A stretch of 64,000 bases of DNA from FLUQ01 sp031551515. GTDB lineage: Bacteria; Desulfobacterota; Desulfovibrionia; Desulfovibrionales; Desulfovibrionaceae. A program made the position numbers and the translations under genes. Below the pieces are notes generated by a model. The model searched no databases. It had not been told where the DNA came from and was given only the letters and a program-made list of their open reading frames with translations. How positions within the stretch are numbered: the first letter of the stretch is position 1; each line of letters starts with the position of its first letter. Positions 8,281 to 17,086 of this stretch are shown piece by piece. The DNA lies in assembly GCA_031551515.1 (NCBI GenBank), contig JAVBNL010000039.1:3682-67681 (forward strand), written 5' to 3'.

Positions 8281-9492
8281 ATGGCGCTTATTCTTGTGGT
8301 CAATATCGGCAGCACCTCGCTGAAATACCGCCTGCTGGAGATGGACAACGAGCATACCCTGGCCAGGGGATATATCGAGCGCATCGGCAGTGCGGAATCC
8401 CCGGCGACCTTCACCAATGGCGATACTACCCGCTCGCTCACCCTCGACACCGCCGCAGGATACGACGCGGCCATTCAGGCCATGCTTGACGTCATGACGC
8501 GCCCGCCGCACGACATGCCCCGCGTGCTTGATTCTCCTTCGGATATCGCGGCCGTGGGCTTCAAAACGGTGCATGCGGGACTACGCTATCGCGGGGCCCA
8601 TGAACTTACCGACGACGTGCTTGCGGAAATGGAAAAACTTTCAAGCGTCATGCCCGCGCACAACCCACCGTATATCAACGCGGCCCGGCGCTTCAGAAAA
8701 ATGCTGCCCGGCATGCCGCTGGTAGGAGCTTTTGAAACGGCCTTTCACAAAAACATGCCCGAACACGCCGCCGTTTACGGCATCCCCCGCGAATGGACCG
8801 AGAAATTCGGCGTGCGGCGCTATGGTTTTCACGGCGCATCGCACCGCTATGTTTCCGAACGCGCAGCCAGGCTTTGCGGCAAACCGCTTTCCGACTTGCG
8901 CCTCGTCACCTGCCACCTGGGCGGCAGTTCGTCTCTGGCCGCCGTCAATCGCGGCGTCTGCGTGGACACCAGTATGGGCTTCACCACCCAAAGCGGGGTG
9001 CCCATGGCCAAGCGCGCCGCCGATATGGACCCCTTTGCCCTGCCCTATCTGGCCGAGGTCACGGGACTGGGCCTTGAGGCCGTGCTGCGCGAAATAACGT
9101 CGCGCGGGGGACTTGCGGGCATTTCCGGCCTGTCGGGCGACATGCGCGACCTGGAAGAGGCCTACGACAATAACCCGGCCGCCAGGCTGGCCGTGGACCA
9201 TTTCGCCCATGAAGTGAAAAAATATATCGGCGCATACTGCGCCGTGATGAACGGCGTTGACGGCGTCGTCTTTACCGGCGGCATCGGTGAAAACGCCATC
9301 AGGGTACGCTCACGCGTCTGCGCGGATATGGACTATTGCGGCATAATCCTGGATCAGGCGCGCAACACCGTGCAGCGCAAAGAGGCGGAAATATCGCCCG
9401 CGGGCGCGCGCGTGCGCGTCTTTGTCATACCGACCAATGAAGAGATCATCGTGGCCCGCGAAACGCTGAAGCACCTCGGGGACGCGCGCTGA
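8281..9492 (+). CDS. ackA: Acetate kinase family protein
   Basis: 403 residues, the family's usual length, from ATG 8281 behind GGAGGAG. It belongs to the acetate and sugar kinase fold: NIGSTSLKYRLLEMD at the start, GFHGASHRYVSERAA, CHLGGSSSLAAVNRG, DTSMGFTTQSGVPM and the adenine-site FTGGIGENA. Acetate kinase makes ATP from acetyl phosphate. Several signature segments differ from the classical ones (TVHAG for VVHGG, PMAKRAADMDP for MGTRSGDIDP), so a propionate or butyrate kinase role, or a divergent acetate kinase, is possible. No phosphotransacetylase gene is adjacent. A small hairpin terminator follows. Confidence 0.85.
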   Translation: MALILVVNIGSTSLKYRLLEMDNEHTLARGYIERIGSAESPATFTNGDTTRSLTLDTAAGYDAAIQAMLDVMTRPPHDMPRVLDSPSDIAAVGFKTVHAGLRYRGAHELTDDVLAEMEKLSSVMPAHNPPYINAARRFRKMLPGMPLVGAFETAFHKNMPEHAAVYGIPREWTEKFGVRRYGFHGASHRYVSERAARLCGKPLSDLRLVTCHLGGSSSLAAVNRGVCVDTSMGFTTQSGVPMAKRAADMDPFALPYLAEVTGLGLEAVLREITSRGGLAGISGLSGDMRDLEEAYDNNPAARLAVDHFAHEVKKYIGAYCAVMNGVDGVVFTGGIGENAIRVRSRVCADMDYCGIILDQARNTVQRKEAEISPAGARVRVFVIPTNEEIIVARETLKHLGDAR

Positions 9493-9504
9493 AAAGGGTG
9501 TGCG

Positions 9505-9526
9505 GCGGCGATGTGCCGCTGTTTTT
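9505..9526 (+). terminator. Terminator after the acetate kinase gene
   Basis: GCGGC (9505-9509) pairs with GCCGC (9515-9519) around a five-base loop and is followed by TGTTTTT. The stem is short, so efficiency is uncertain. Confidence 0.5.
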
Positions 9527-9978
9527 AGCGGCTCTCGCGGCTGGGCTTCGCCTCCATCACCGGCGGGTCCGCCCTGACCCATGCGGCCTGGGCCATCTTG
9601 TTTCTGCCCGGCATTCTTGCATTTTTCTCCTGATTTTTTCCTCTCCGCCCTGCTCTCTTTACCGGCCATAAGAAATTTTCCGCGTACGGGCCGCGGCCGC
9701 TCCGGCTGGCGAGCCCGATCCGGCGTATTTTCCTTCATTGACATCCTGGTATGCCAGATGGTACTCCTTGCCCAACGGCATAAAATCAGTGACAGCGGCA
9801 AAAATAACTTCTTTTTATAATATTCTTATTTAATTGAATTTATTTAAATCAAAATCAAATAGAATAGCACGCACACAATTTTTTCTGAAGAATTTTACGC
9901 ACAAACCATATCGTGAAATACCATCAATTATTTTAGTTAGATAAAATAAATTTGTCTTGAGTTATCGGGGAAATCGGT
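9527..9978 (+). other. Intergenic stretch before the GntR gene
   Basis: About 450 bases without a supported gene. The first half is GC-rich and has an open frame on the reverse strand that runs antisense into ackA and matches nothing I recognise. From about 9780 the composition becomes strongly AT-rich (runs such as TTATTTAATTGAATTTATTT), typical of a promoter region, and it contains the palindrome at 9928-9949. Confidence 0.6.
9928..9949 (+). promoter_or_regulatory. Palindrome before the GntR regulator
   Basis: TTATTTTA (9928-9935) and TAAAATAA (9942-9949) form a perfect 8-base inverted repeat with a six-base spacer, 30 bases before the start of the GntR gene. Its position suggests an autoregulatory operator; no experiment or match is known to me. 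Confidence 0.4.
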
Positions 9979-10674
9979 ATGATGAGCAAACAGAATTCCA
10001 TCGCGCAGCGCGTGTTGACGAGCATTAAAGAAGACATCATAGGCGGCGTCATCAAAGACGGCGAGATCATTACCGAACGCGCGCTCGAGCAACGCTACAG
10101 CGTCAGCCGCACCCCCATCAAAGAAGCGCTGAAGGTTCTGGAAGTGGAAGGCTGGGTGGAAATCACGCCGCGGCAGGAAACGAGAATCATCCCCTTCGGC
10201 ATCACGGAACTGCAGGAGACGCTGGCCATCCGCATCGCCATGGAAGGCATAGCTACCAAGTTGTGCATTCAGAACATGACCGAGGAAATTCACGCGGAAT
10301 TTAGCCAGATGCTGCATGGTCTTGAGCAGTTGGGGCAGAAGATCAAGACGAGGGACGCCGATACCCTCGACGTCTACAACACCCTGGATAAACAATTTCA
10401 CGACATGATTTACCGCCACAGCGGCAACAGAATGCTTCGCGCCTTTCATAACCGGCGGCATTCTCTTGCGGTGCGCACATACCGCAACATACCGCTCGAC
10501 ATGCTGCGCATCCGCAACGGCTCTGACGAGCTCATTCAGATCATTCAGTACATACTGTGCAAAAACACCCTGATGGCTGAAGCCCACACGGCAAAGCACA
10601 TTATCAACTCTCTCGACAATAAGATCAGAACCTTGCAGGCGGAAGCGGAAAAAGCGGAACGCGGGAATGGATGA
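9979..10674 (+). CDS. GntR-family regulator, FadR/FCD type
   Basis: 231 residues. ATG 9979 or the adjacent ATG 9982 is the start. The N-terminal winged helix (residues about 10-75) carries the GntR signature ITERALEQRYSVSRTPIKEA followed by LEVEGWVEI. The C-terminal helical FCD domain (about 80-220) has the metal- or ligand-binding pattern of D and H residues (LDKQFHDMIYRHSGN). FadR-type members sense organic acids or sugar acids. It heads the catabolic cluster 10732-21567 on the same strand and is probably its regulator. Confidence 0.9.
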   Translation: MMSKQNSIAQRVLTSIKEDIIGGVIKDGEIITERALEQRYSVSRTPIKEALKVLEVEGWVEITPRQETRIIPFGITELQETLAIRIAMEGIATKLCIQNMTEEIHAEFSQMLHGLEQLGQKIKTRDADTLDVYNTLDKQFHDMIYRHSGNRMLRAFHNRRHSLAVRTYRNIPLDMLRIRNGSDELIQIIQYILCKNTLMAEAHTAKHIINSLDNKIRTLQAEAEKAERGNG

Positions 10675-10731
10675 GTCACTGTGGCCGCGTGCTGCCGTAC
10701 ACAACGATGCAGAGATCCGGAGCGAGCAGTA

Positions 10732-12132
10732 ATGACGAAAATACGTAATCGCGAACAGTTGCTGGCACAAGGTGACGGCGCGGCAAGAGAAAAAGTGCTC
10801 ACGCTGATGAATGCCGTGCTCGAAGAAGTGGACGCGGGCAGACGCATTCGGGAAATCATGCGCCTGGAAGGCGATGCGCTGATCATCGGCGAGCGCTCCT
10901 GGGATTTGCGCAAAAAGAGGAACATCTACCTTATCGGCGCGGGCAAGGCCTGCAACATGATGGCGCAAACCGTATGCGACATCCTGGGTGAACGAGTCAC
11001 TCGCGGCATCATCGCGGTAAAGATCAAAGAACCGCAGGACCGCTATTGCAATACGGACGTGTATGAAGGCGGCCATCCGCTTCCCAATGCCGAAGGCATG
11101 GTCGCGGCCGAAGAGATGCTTGCGCTGATCGACGGCGCGGACAAAGACGACCTGTTCATCTCGGTCATCAGCGGCGGCAGCTCGGCCTTGTTGACCTGCC
11201 CCGTGCAGGGCATCACCCTTGACGACGAGATCATCGCCCAGGATCTGCTTTTGAAGTCCGGCGCGAAAATTCTCGAAATCAACGCGGTGCGCAGGCATAT
11301 TTCCCGTACCAACGGGGGGCGGCTTGCGGAAAAAATCTGCAACGAAAAAGGCGCCGAACTCATCAGCCTGATGGTCGGCGACGGCGTGGGGCGGCTGCCC
11401 ACAAAAGCGGGCAAGCGTGGCATACCCACGGAATTTTTCGGCACCCCGGTGGCGGGAGACGGCACCACCATTCAAGACGCCAGAAACACCATCGTCAACT
11501 ACGATCTTGCGGAAAAGCTGCCCAAAAGCATCGTCGATTTCATTTACGACGATCGCCGGGTCAAAGAAACGCCCAAACGTTTCGACGGCAAACTGACCAC
11601 CTTTGTCCTGGGGGCCGTGCCCGATTCTTGCGAAGCCGCGCTCACGGCGGCCGCCGCCATGAACATTCCCGTTCTGGTGCTCTCGACCTATCTGGAAGGC
11701 GAAAGCAGGGAAGCGGGAATTTTTCTCTCTTCCGTAATCCGCGAAATAAAGCATCTGCAGCGGCCCGTCGCCCCGCCCTGTTTCGTCGTCTGCTCGGGCG
11801 AAACCACGACGAGCATCGCCTCGCCTCCTTCCGGCATGGGCGGCCCCTCGCAAGAGCTGGTGCTCGGGCTTTCGCTGGGCATCAAAGACATGAAAGGCGT
11901 TGCCGGCGCTTCCATCGACACCGAAGGCACCGACGGCACAACGCCCTATGCCGGGGGCCTTGTGGACGGGCAAACCATGGAGCGCCTGTCAGCCGCCGGA
12001 CAAAATGTCTATGACGCGCTGCGCTGCCATTCCACGGGCAACGCGCTGCAAGCCATAGGCGACAATATCTTTACCGGAAACACAGGGACAAATATTTGTG
12101 ATTTCAATGTGTTATTTATAGACAAGTGTTAA
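10732..12132 (+). CDS. Glycerate 2-kinase / TtuD family (MOFRL) protein
   Basis: 466 residues from ATG 10732, the usual length for the GckA/TtuD family. YLIGAGKACNMMAQ near residue 65, the GGHPLPNAEG segment, VISGGSSALLTCPVQGITL and the C-terminal MOFRL-type region (GMGGPSQELVLGLS, DTEGTDGTTPYAGG) are all present. Known members phosphorylate D-glycerate at position 2, giving 2-phosphoglycerate, the substrate of enolase. An enolase-like gene follows 32 bases later, so the pair looks like a short path from glycerate to PEP, except that the enolase lacks key residues. A tartrate dehydrogenase that could supply glycerate lies at 51201. Confidence 0.9.
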   Translation: MTKIRNREQLLAQGDGAAREKVLTLMNAVLEEVDAGRRIREIMRLEGDALIIGERSWDLRKKRNIYLIGAGKACNMMAQTVCDILGERVTRGIIAVKIKEPQDRYCNTDVYEGGHPLPNAEGMVAAEEMLALIDGADKDDLFISVISGGSSALLTCPVQGITLDDEIIAQDLLLKSGAKILEINAVRRHISRTNGGRLAEKICNEKGAELISLMVGDGVGRLPTKAGKRGIPTEFFGTPVAGDGTTIQDARNTIVNYDLAEKLPKSIVDFIYDDRRVKETPKRFDGKLTTFVLGAVPDSCEAALTAAAAMNIPVLVLSTYLEGESREAGIFLSSVIREIKHLQRPVAPPCFVVCSGETTTSIASPPSGMGGPSQELVLGLSLGIKDMKGVAGASIDTEGTDGTTPYAGGLVDGQTMERLSAAGQNVYDALRCHSTGNALQAIGDNIFTGNTGTNICDFNVLFIDKC

Positions 12133-12164
12133 GTTTCCGTCTTTTTTACGAAAAGAGGTAGGTC

Positions 12165-13454
12165 ATGGCAGCAGGAACAATTCGGTCGGTTAAGGCAAGG
12201 CAGGTGCTTGACGCCAACGGACGCCCCGTCGTGGAAGCGGACATCCTGACGGAAGGCGGCTATCTCGGCCGGGCCGGCGCGTCCACCGGTTCTTCCGTCG
12301 GGGCCAACGAATCCTTTGTGCTCAGGGACGGCGATCCGAAGCTTTTCGGCGGCCTCAGCGTATACAAGGCTGTTGAGAACATCGAAAAGATCATTGCCCC
12401 GGCGCTGGTCGGCCTGGACGTCACTGACCAGGAAAAAGTCGACCGCACGATGATCGCGCTCGACGGCACGCGCTACAAGACGAAACTGGGCGGCAACGCC
12501 ATTTTCGCCGTTTCCGTGGCCGCGGCCAGGGCTTCCGCTGCGGTGAAGGGCCTTCCCCTTTACCGGGCCATGGCCACCGGGGAAATCAAGCACATCTACG
12601 CCCCGGCTTCCAACGTGGTCAACGGCGGCGCCTACGCTGACAAGACCCTGGCCTTTCAAGAGTTCATGATCATTCCCTACAACGTCAAAACCGTGCAGGA
12701 AGCCACCCGGATCATCGTGGAGGTCTTTCAGCGTTTAGGGCAGGTGATCAAAAAGGCCAACGGCCGAAACGCGAACATGGGCAATTACAGCGGCTACGGC
12801 GCGCCCTCGGACGACCCGCTGGTGGTATTCCAAATGATCGCCGAAGCCGTTTCGCAGCTCGGCTACGAAAAGAACGTGGTGTACGCCATAGACTGCGCCA
12901 GCAGCGAATTTTATGACGCCCAGGAAAAAGCCTACCGTTACCGCGACAAGCTTGTGGACCGGAACGAAATTATCCGCGTGCTGGCCGAAGTGGCCGCGAA
13001 ATATCCCGTCGCCTTCATCGAAGACGCGCTGGAAGAAGAGGATTTCGAAGGCTTCAAGCTCGCCGCTGAAAAGATCAACAGCGTTATCATCGGCGACGAC
13101 TTTTTGTGCACCAGCCTTGACCGCACCCAAAAAGCCGTGGAAATGGGGGCCGCCAAAGGCATGATCTTCAAGCCCAACCAGGCGGGAACCATTACCGAAG
13201 CGCTGGAGACGGCGCGGTATCTGCTGCAAAACGATCTTCTGCTGGTGCCTTCCGGCCGGGCCGGGGGCGTTCTGGATTCACCCGAAAAAGAGATCGGCGT
13301 CGGCCTGGGCTGCCATATCTCGAAAAGCGGAGCGCCCCGCAGCGCCTCGCGCACCGCTGGTTTCAACTTTGCCTTGCGCCTCTCGGAAGAGCTCGGAGTT
13401 CCCATGGCAAACATCAAAAATTTGCCTTGTTTTTCCCATATCCGCTTCAATTGA
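12165..13454 (+). CDS. Enolase-like protein with altered active site
   Basis: 429 residues, colinear with enolase over its whole length. Kept: GASTG loop, FQEFMI glutamate, the three metal carboxylates (AIDCASSEFYD, FIEDALEEEDFEG, IIGDDF), the lysine in KPNQAGTITE and the later lysine in SKSGAPRS. Changed: the catalytic GDEGG loop reads GNYSGYG, so the general-acid glutamate is gone; GGAHAD reads GGAYAD; and the SHRSGE phosphate/histidine loop reads PSGRAGG, keeping only the arginine. In true enolase these residues are needed for 2-phosphoglycerate dehydration, so the reaction or substrate here has probably changed. It sits between glycerate kinase and an organic-acid importer. It is unlikely to be the housekeeping enolase. 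Confidence 0.85.
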   Translation: MAAGTIRSVKARQVLDANGRPVVEADILTEGGYLGRAGASTGSSVGANESFVLRDGDPKLFGGLSVYKAVENIEKIIAPALVGLDVTDQEKVDRTMIALDGTRYKTKLGGNAIFAVSVAAARASAAVKGLPLYRAMATGEIKHIYAPASNVVNGGAYADKTLAFQEFMIIPYNVKTVQEATRIIVEVFQRLGQVIKKANGRNANMGNYSGYGAPSDDPLVVFQMIAEAVSQLGYEKNVVYAIDCASSEFYDAQEKAYRYRDKLVDRNEIIRVLAEVAAKYPVAFIEDALEEEDFEGFKLAAEKINSVIIGDDFLCTSLDRTQKAVEMGAAKGMIFKPNQAGTITEALETARYLLQNDLLLVPSGRAGGVLDSPEKEIGVGLGCHISKSGAPRSASRTAGFNFALRLSEELGVPMANIKNLPCFSHIRFN

Positions 13455-13555
13455 GTGAAGGTGCTGCCGGCTGCGGCCGGCGACCGCGGTCAAAAACCGC
13501 TGTTGGCGCCGAGGGGCAAGCCCCGAGGTGAGACCACAACATCAGGAGAGGTACA
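13455..13555 (+). other. Hairpin-rich spacer before the binding-protein gene
   Basis: Three short inverted repeats follow one another: GCCGG/CCGGC, GCGGT/ACCGC and GGGGC/GCCCC. None is followed by a T run. They probably protect or segment the mRNA between the enzyme genes and the highly expressed binding protein. AGGAGAGG before ATG 13556 is the ribosome binding site. Confidence 0.45.
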
Positions 13556-15118
13556 ATGAATCGGCATGGTTACAGAGCGAGATTTATTCTGCTGTGCGCG
13601 GCCGCGCTGCTCCTTTTCTCCGCCGCCCCGACCGTCGCAGCCGCCCCGGCATCAGGCAAGATTGTATCGGCCAAAAATTCCATGGTCGTCATCCTGCCTT
13701 CAGACCCCGGCTCTCTTGACCCGCATGACAACGTCATGCAGGGCAAGCACCAGTCCACCAGGCAGATTTACGAAACGCTGGTCGTTTACGATGAAACCGG
13801 CAAACTCGTGCCCTGGCTCGCGGAAAAATGGGAATACGAAAACGACGTGACCCTGGTGCTGCACATCCGCAAGGGCGTCAAATTCCATAACGGCGACACG
13901 CTCAAAGCCAGCGACGTCATGTTCACGCTGAAAAGAAGCCGCGCGGACAACACCCCCGCCGCCATGCAGGTGGACCAGGTGGACTTTGACAAAAGCAAGG
14001 TGGTCGACGACTACACGCTGAAACTGGTGACCAAGGCCCCCTATGCCTTGCAGTTGCCCATGCTTGAGAATCCGCTCTGCGGCATCATCAGCGAACGTTC
14101 GTACAAGGAATCGAACAAGGATTTCAACAAGTCCCCCGTCGGCACCGGCCCCTATAAGGTCGTTGAATACCGCTCCGGCGACAGCCTGAAGCTGGTGGGC
14201 TTCGACCAGTACTGGATTCCCGGCCAGCCCTATGTGAAGAACGTGACCATCCGTTACATCGGCGATGCCTCTTCGCGGGCCATGGAAGCGGAATCGGGCG
14301 GCTCTGACATCGTGTACGAAATCAGCGCCAACGACATCGACCGCATCCGCGCCAACAAAGATATCAACCTGGTTTCGGCCATGGGCGCCAACACCAGCTA
14401 CCTGACCTTCAACCAGCTCATGAAGCCGCTTGACGACATACGCGTGCGCGAAGCCATCTGGTGCGCGGTGGACATTCCGCAGGCCATCAAAGTGGCATAC
14501 GGCAACTATGGCCAGGTGGGCACCGGTATCGTTTCCCCGGGCATCGACGGGCGGCACCCTGACCTGAAGCCCTTCTTCCCCAAGCAGGACCTTGAAAAGG
14601 CCAAGCGCCTGCTGAAAGAAGCGGGTTACGAAAAAGGCTTTGAAACGGAATACGCCTGCAACGCTTCCGACCAGCAGAGAAAGGATTTCGGCGAAGTCAT
14701 CCAGGCGCAGCTGGCGAAAATCGGCATCAAGGTCAAAATCAACGTCATGGACTCCACCAAGTTCGCGTCCACGCTCTCTACCGGCGCGGGCTACACCTCC
14801 GCTTACGGCTACACGGCCAGCACGGGCGAAGCCGGCCGCGTTCTGTTCCGCTGGCTGCCGGACAAGTCCGAGTACCCCATCTTCTCTTGGAAAAACCAGG
14901 AATACTTCGACACCATTTCTAAGGCTCTGATCACCGTGGACCGGGAAACCCGCAACAAACTGTATTACAAGTGCCAGGAAATGCTGATGAAAAACTTCGT
15001 CGCCCTGCCCATCTGGCACAAAGAGCTGAACGGCGCCTGCACCCCCAAGGTCAGAGGATTCAGAATCACGCCTTCGTATGAGCACCATCTGTTGCAGTAT
15101 GTGTATTTCGTGAAATAA
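13556..15118 (+). CDS. Family-5 ABC transporter substrate-binding protein
   Basis: 520 residues. A signal peptide is clear (RARFILLCAAALLLFSAAPT, cleavage near VAAAPA). The mature part has the family-5 (DppA/OppA/NikA) pattern: LPSDPGSLDPHDN, TRQIYETLVVYDE, LAEKWEYEND, VRKGVKFHNGD-like HIRKGVKFHNGDTLKASDV and SPVGTGPYKVVEY. It acts in the periplasm and delivers its ligand to the permeases that follow. Family-5 proteins bind peptides, nickel, opines or sugar acids. Neighbouring dehydratase, isomerase and glycerate kinase genes point to a hydroxy or sugar acid rather than a peptide, but that is inference. Confidence 0.93.
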   Translation: MNRHGYRARFILLCAAALLLFSAAPTVAAAPASGKIVSAKNSMVVILPSDPGSLDPHDNVMQGKHQSTRQIYETLVVYDETGKLVPWLAEKWEYENDVTLVLHIRKGVKFHNGDTLKASDVMFTLKRSRADNTPAAMQVDQVDFDKSKVVDDYTLKLVTKAPYALQLPMLENPLCGIISERSYKESNKDFNKSPVGTGPYKVVEYRSGDSLKLVGFDQYWIPGQPYVKNVTIRYIGDASSRAMEAESGGSDIVYEISANDIDRIRANKDINLVSAMGANTSYLTFNQLMKPLDDIRVREAIWCAVDIPQAIKVAYGNYGQVGTGIVSPGIDGRHPDLKPFFPKQDLEKAKRLLKEAGYEKGFETEYACNASDQQRKDFGEVIQAQLAKIGIKVKINVMDSTKFASTLSTGAGYTSAYGYTASTGEAGRVLFRWLPDKSEYPIFSWKNQEYFDTISKALITVDRETRNKLYYKCQEMLMKNFVALPIWHKELNGACTPKVRGFRITPSYEHHLLQYVYFVK

Positions 15119-15127
15119 AGGGCGATT

Positions 15128-15159
15128 GGAGCGCGGGCGGCATGTCCCGCCCGCGCTCC
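15128..15159 (+). other. Intercistronic hairpin after the binding-protein gene
   Basis: GGAGCGCGGGCGG (15128-15140) pairs perfectly with CCGCCCGCGCTCC (15147-15159) around a six-base loop. There is no T run. A strong hairpin here commonly blocks 3' decay, so that the binding protein is made in excess over the permease. Confidence 0.65.
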
Positions 15160-15192
15160 ACGCCTCCTTTTCCCGCAAGGCGGTGACTGTCC

Positions 15193-16206
15193 ATGTTCAG
15201 ATACATAGCCCATCGCATTTTGCTTTTCATCCCGGTTTTATTGGGTGTCGTGGTCATCATCTTCACCCTGATGTACGTGACGCCGGGGGATCCCGCGCTC
15301 TCCATTCTCGGCGAGAACGCCACCCCCGACCAGATAGCGGCCATACATAAGAAACTGGGGCTTGACGATTCATATATCGTACAGCTGGCCCGCTATTTCT
15401 TTAACCTGCTGCAGGGCGACCTCGGCACGTCTTACCGCAGCGGGCGGCCGGTGCTTGAAGAGATCCTTTCCCGGTATCCCAATACGGTCATTCTCGCCTT
15501 TTCCAGCGTTGCCCTGGGCATTCTGATCGGCGTGACCGTGGGTATCATCTCCGCCGTGAAGCAGTATTCGTTTCTGGATAAATTTTTCACCGTATTTTCG
15601 CTTCTCGGGGTCTCAGCTCCCTCTTTCTGGATAGCGATGGTGCTGGTCGTGATTTTTTCGGTCCAGTTACGATGGCTGCCGGCAACGGGCAGCGTCGAGT
15701 TCAGGCACTGGGTTCTGCCCGTATTCACCCTGGGGCTGCAGGCCAGCGCCTCCATCATGCGCATGACGCGCTCAAGCATGCTGGAAGTCATCCGCCAGGA
15801 TTACATCCGCACAAGCCGGGCCAAAGGCCAGACGGAGCTGCTGACCATCATGCGGCACGCGTTCCGCAACGCCCTGGTTCCGATCATCACGGTCATCGGC
15901 ATTCAAATTTGCGGTTTTCTGGCCGGAGCCGTGCTGGTGGAAACGGTTTTCGCCATTCCCGGGGTCGGCAAGTTCATCGTGGACAGCGTGACCTTCAAAG
16001 ACTACCCCGTCGTGCAAGGTTCCGTGTTCTGGATCGGACTCAACTGCGTGCTGATCAATCTGTTCGTCGACATTGTGTATTGCTTTGTCGACCCGCGCAT
16101 CAAAGGCCAGTACAGCCGCCCCAAGGCGAAAAAGGCGCCTGCCGCGGCTTCGCGCCGGCCCAGGGAGGCTACGCAGCAGACGGCACAGGAGGCGGCAAAT
16201 GACTAA
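15193..16206 (+). CDS. ABC transporter permease, DppB type
   Basis: 337 residues with six membrane segments. The first helix (FRYIAHRILLFIPVLLGVVV) and FTLMYVTPGDPALSILGE are typical DppB/OppB N-termini. The cytoplasmic EAA loop reads IRTSRAKGQTELLTIMRHAF, with the conserved spacing to ALVPIITVIG. A charged Ala/Lys/Arg-rich tail of about 30 residues follows the last helix. Its end overlaps the next permease start by 8 bases. Partner of the DppC-type permease in the inner membrane. Confidence 0.95.
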   Translation: MFRYIAHRILLFIPVLLGVVVIIFTLMYVTPGDPALSILGENATPDQIAAIHKKLGLDDSYIVQLARYFFNLLQGDLGTSYRSGRPVLEEILSRYPNTVILAFSSVALGILIGVTVGIISAVKQYSFLDKFFTVFSLLGVSAPSFWIAMVLVVIFSVQLRWLPATGSVEFRHWVLPVFTLGLQASASIMRMTRSSMLEVIRQDYIRTSRAKGQTELLTIMRHAFRNALVPIITVIGIQICGFLAGAVLVETVFAIPGVGKFIVDSVTFKDYPVVQGSVFWIGLNCVLINLFVDIVYCFVDPRIKGQYSRPKAKKAPAAASRRPREATQQTAQEAAND

Positions 16207-17077
16207 AAAAACGGTCAAAAACGAAAAAAAACGCAAGAAGAACACCCCGCTGTGGGAGATCTGGCGGCGCCTGAAAAAGAACAAAATGGCCATGGGCGGG
16301 CTGGTCGTTCTGGCCGTGCTTGTCATTGCGGCCATTTTCGCCCCGTACATCATTCCTTACGATTACGCGGAACAGGATTATTCCTCCGTTCTCAAAACCC
16401 CCAGCGCCAAACACTGGTTCGGCACCGACAACTTCGGCCGCGACATCTTCAGCCGCGTCGTCTACGGCACCCGCTATACGCTGTTCATCGGGGTGGTCTG
16501 CATTTCCATCGCCTCTTTCGTCGGCTCCGTACTGGGGCTGCTGGCGGCGTTCTATTCCAGGCTGGACAACGTAATCATGCGCGGCATCGACATCATCATG
16601 GGCATACCCAACATGTGCATGTGCCTGAGCATCGTCGCGGCGCTGGGCAGCAGCATGCGCAACATGATGGTGGCGCTGTGCGTGACGGCCATTCCGCCTT
16701 TCGCCCGCATGATGCGCGCCCAGGTTCTGATGGTGAAGGAACAGGAATATATCGAGGCCGCGCGCTGCATCGGCTCGAACAACGCGCGTATCATGCTCAA
16801 ACATATCCTGCCCAACGCCGTGGCCCCAATCATCGTGCAGTTCACGCTGGGCATGGTCAGCATCATTCTGATGAGCGCTTCCTTGAGTTTCATCGGCATG
16901 GGCGTGCAACCCCCGACGCCTGAATGGGGCCTGATGATTTCCGCCGGCCGCGCTTACTTGCGCGGCAACTGGTATGTGTGCATCCTGCCCGGCCTGGCCA
17001 TCGTGGTCACGACCATAGCCCTGAACCTGCTCGGCGACGGCCTGCGCGACGCGCTCGACCCCCGGTTGAAGCAATAG
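16199..17077 (+). CDS. ABC transporter permease, DppC type
   Basis: 292 residues from ATG 16199, inside the end of the previous gene, which implies translational coupling. A basic cytoplasmic N-terminus (KKTVKNEKKRKKN) leads into LKKNKMAMGGLVVLAVLVIA. HWFGTDNFGRDIFSRVVYGT is the conserved DppC periplasmic segment. The EAA loop is YIEAARCIGSNNARIMLKHI. Five to six membrane segments. It ends ALDPRLKQ, as is usual for the family. Confidence 0.95.
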   Translation: MTKKTVKNEKKRKKNTPLWEIWRRLKKNKMAMGGLVVLAVLVIAAIFAPYIIPYDYAEQDYSSVLKTPSAKHWFGTDNFGRDIFSRVVYGTRYTLFIGVVCISIASFVGSVLGLLAAFYSRLDNVIMRGIDIIMGIPNMCMCLSIVAALGSSMRNMMVALCVTAIPPFARMMRAQVLMVKEQEYIEAARCIGSNNARIMLKHILPNAVAPIIVQFTLGMVSIILMSASLSFIGMGVQPPTPEWGLMISAGRAYLRGNWYVCILPGLAIVVTTIALNLLGDGLRDALDPRLKQ

Positions 17078-17086
17078 AGGGATTCC

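Noticed and set aside
9310..9801. Reverse-strand open frame of 163 codons after and antisense to the acetate kinase gene
   Set aside because: Very Arg/Gly/Lys-rich with no recognisable domain, and its second half is antisense to conserved ackA sequence; it looks like a by-product of GC-rich codon bias.
9937..11973. Reverse open frame of 678 codons opposite the GntR and glycerate kinase genes
   Set aside because: Opposes two intact family members and has no domain signature.
12165..13454. Annotation as the housekeeping enolase, eno
   Set aside because: The catalytic loops GDEGG and SHRSGE are replaced, and the gene is embedded in a catabolic cluster.
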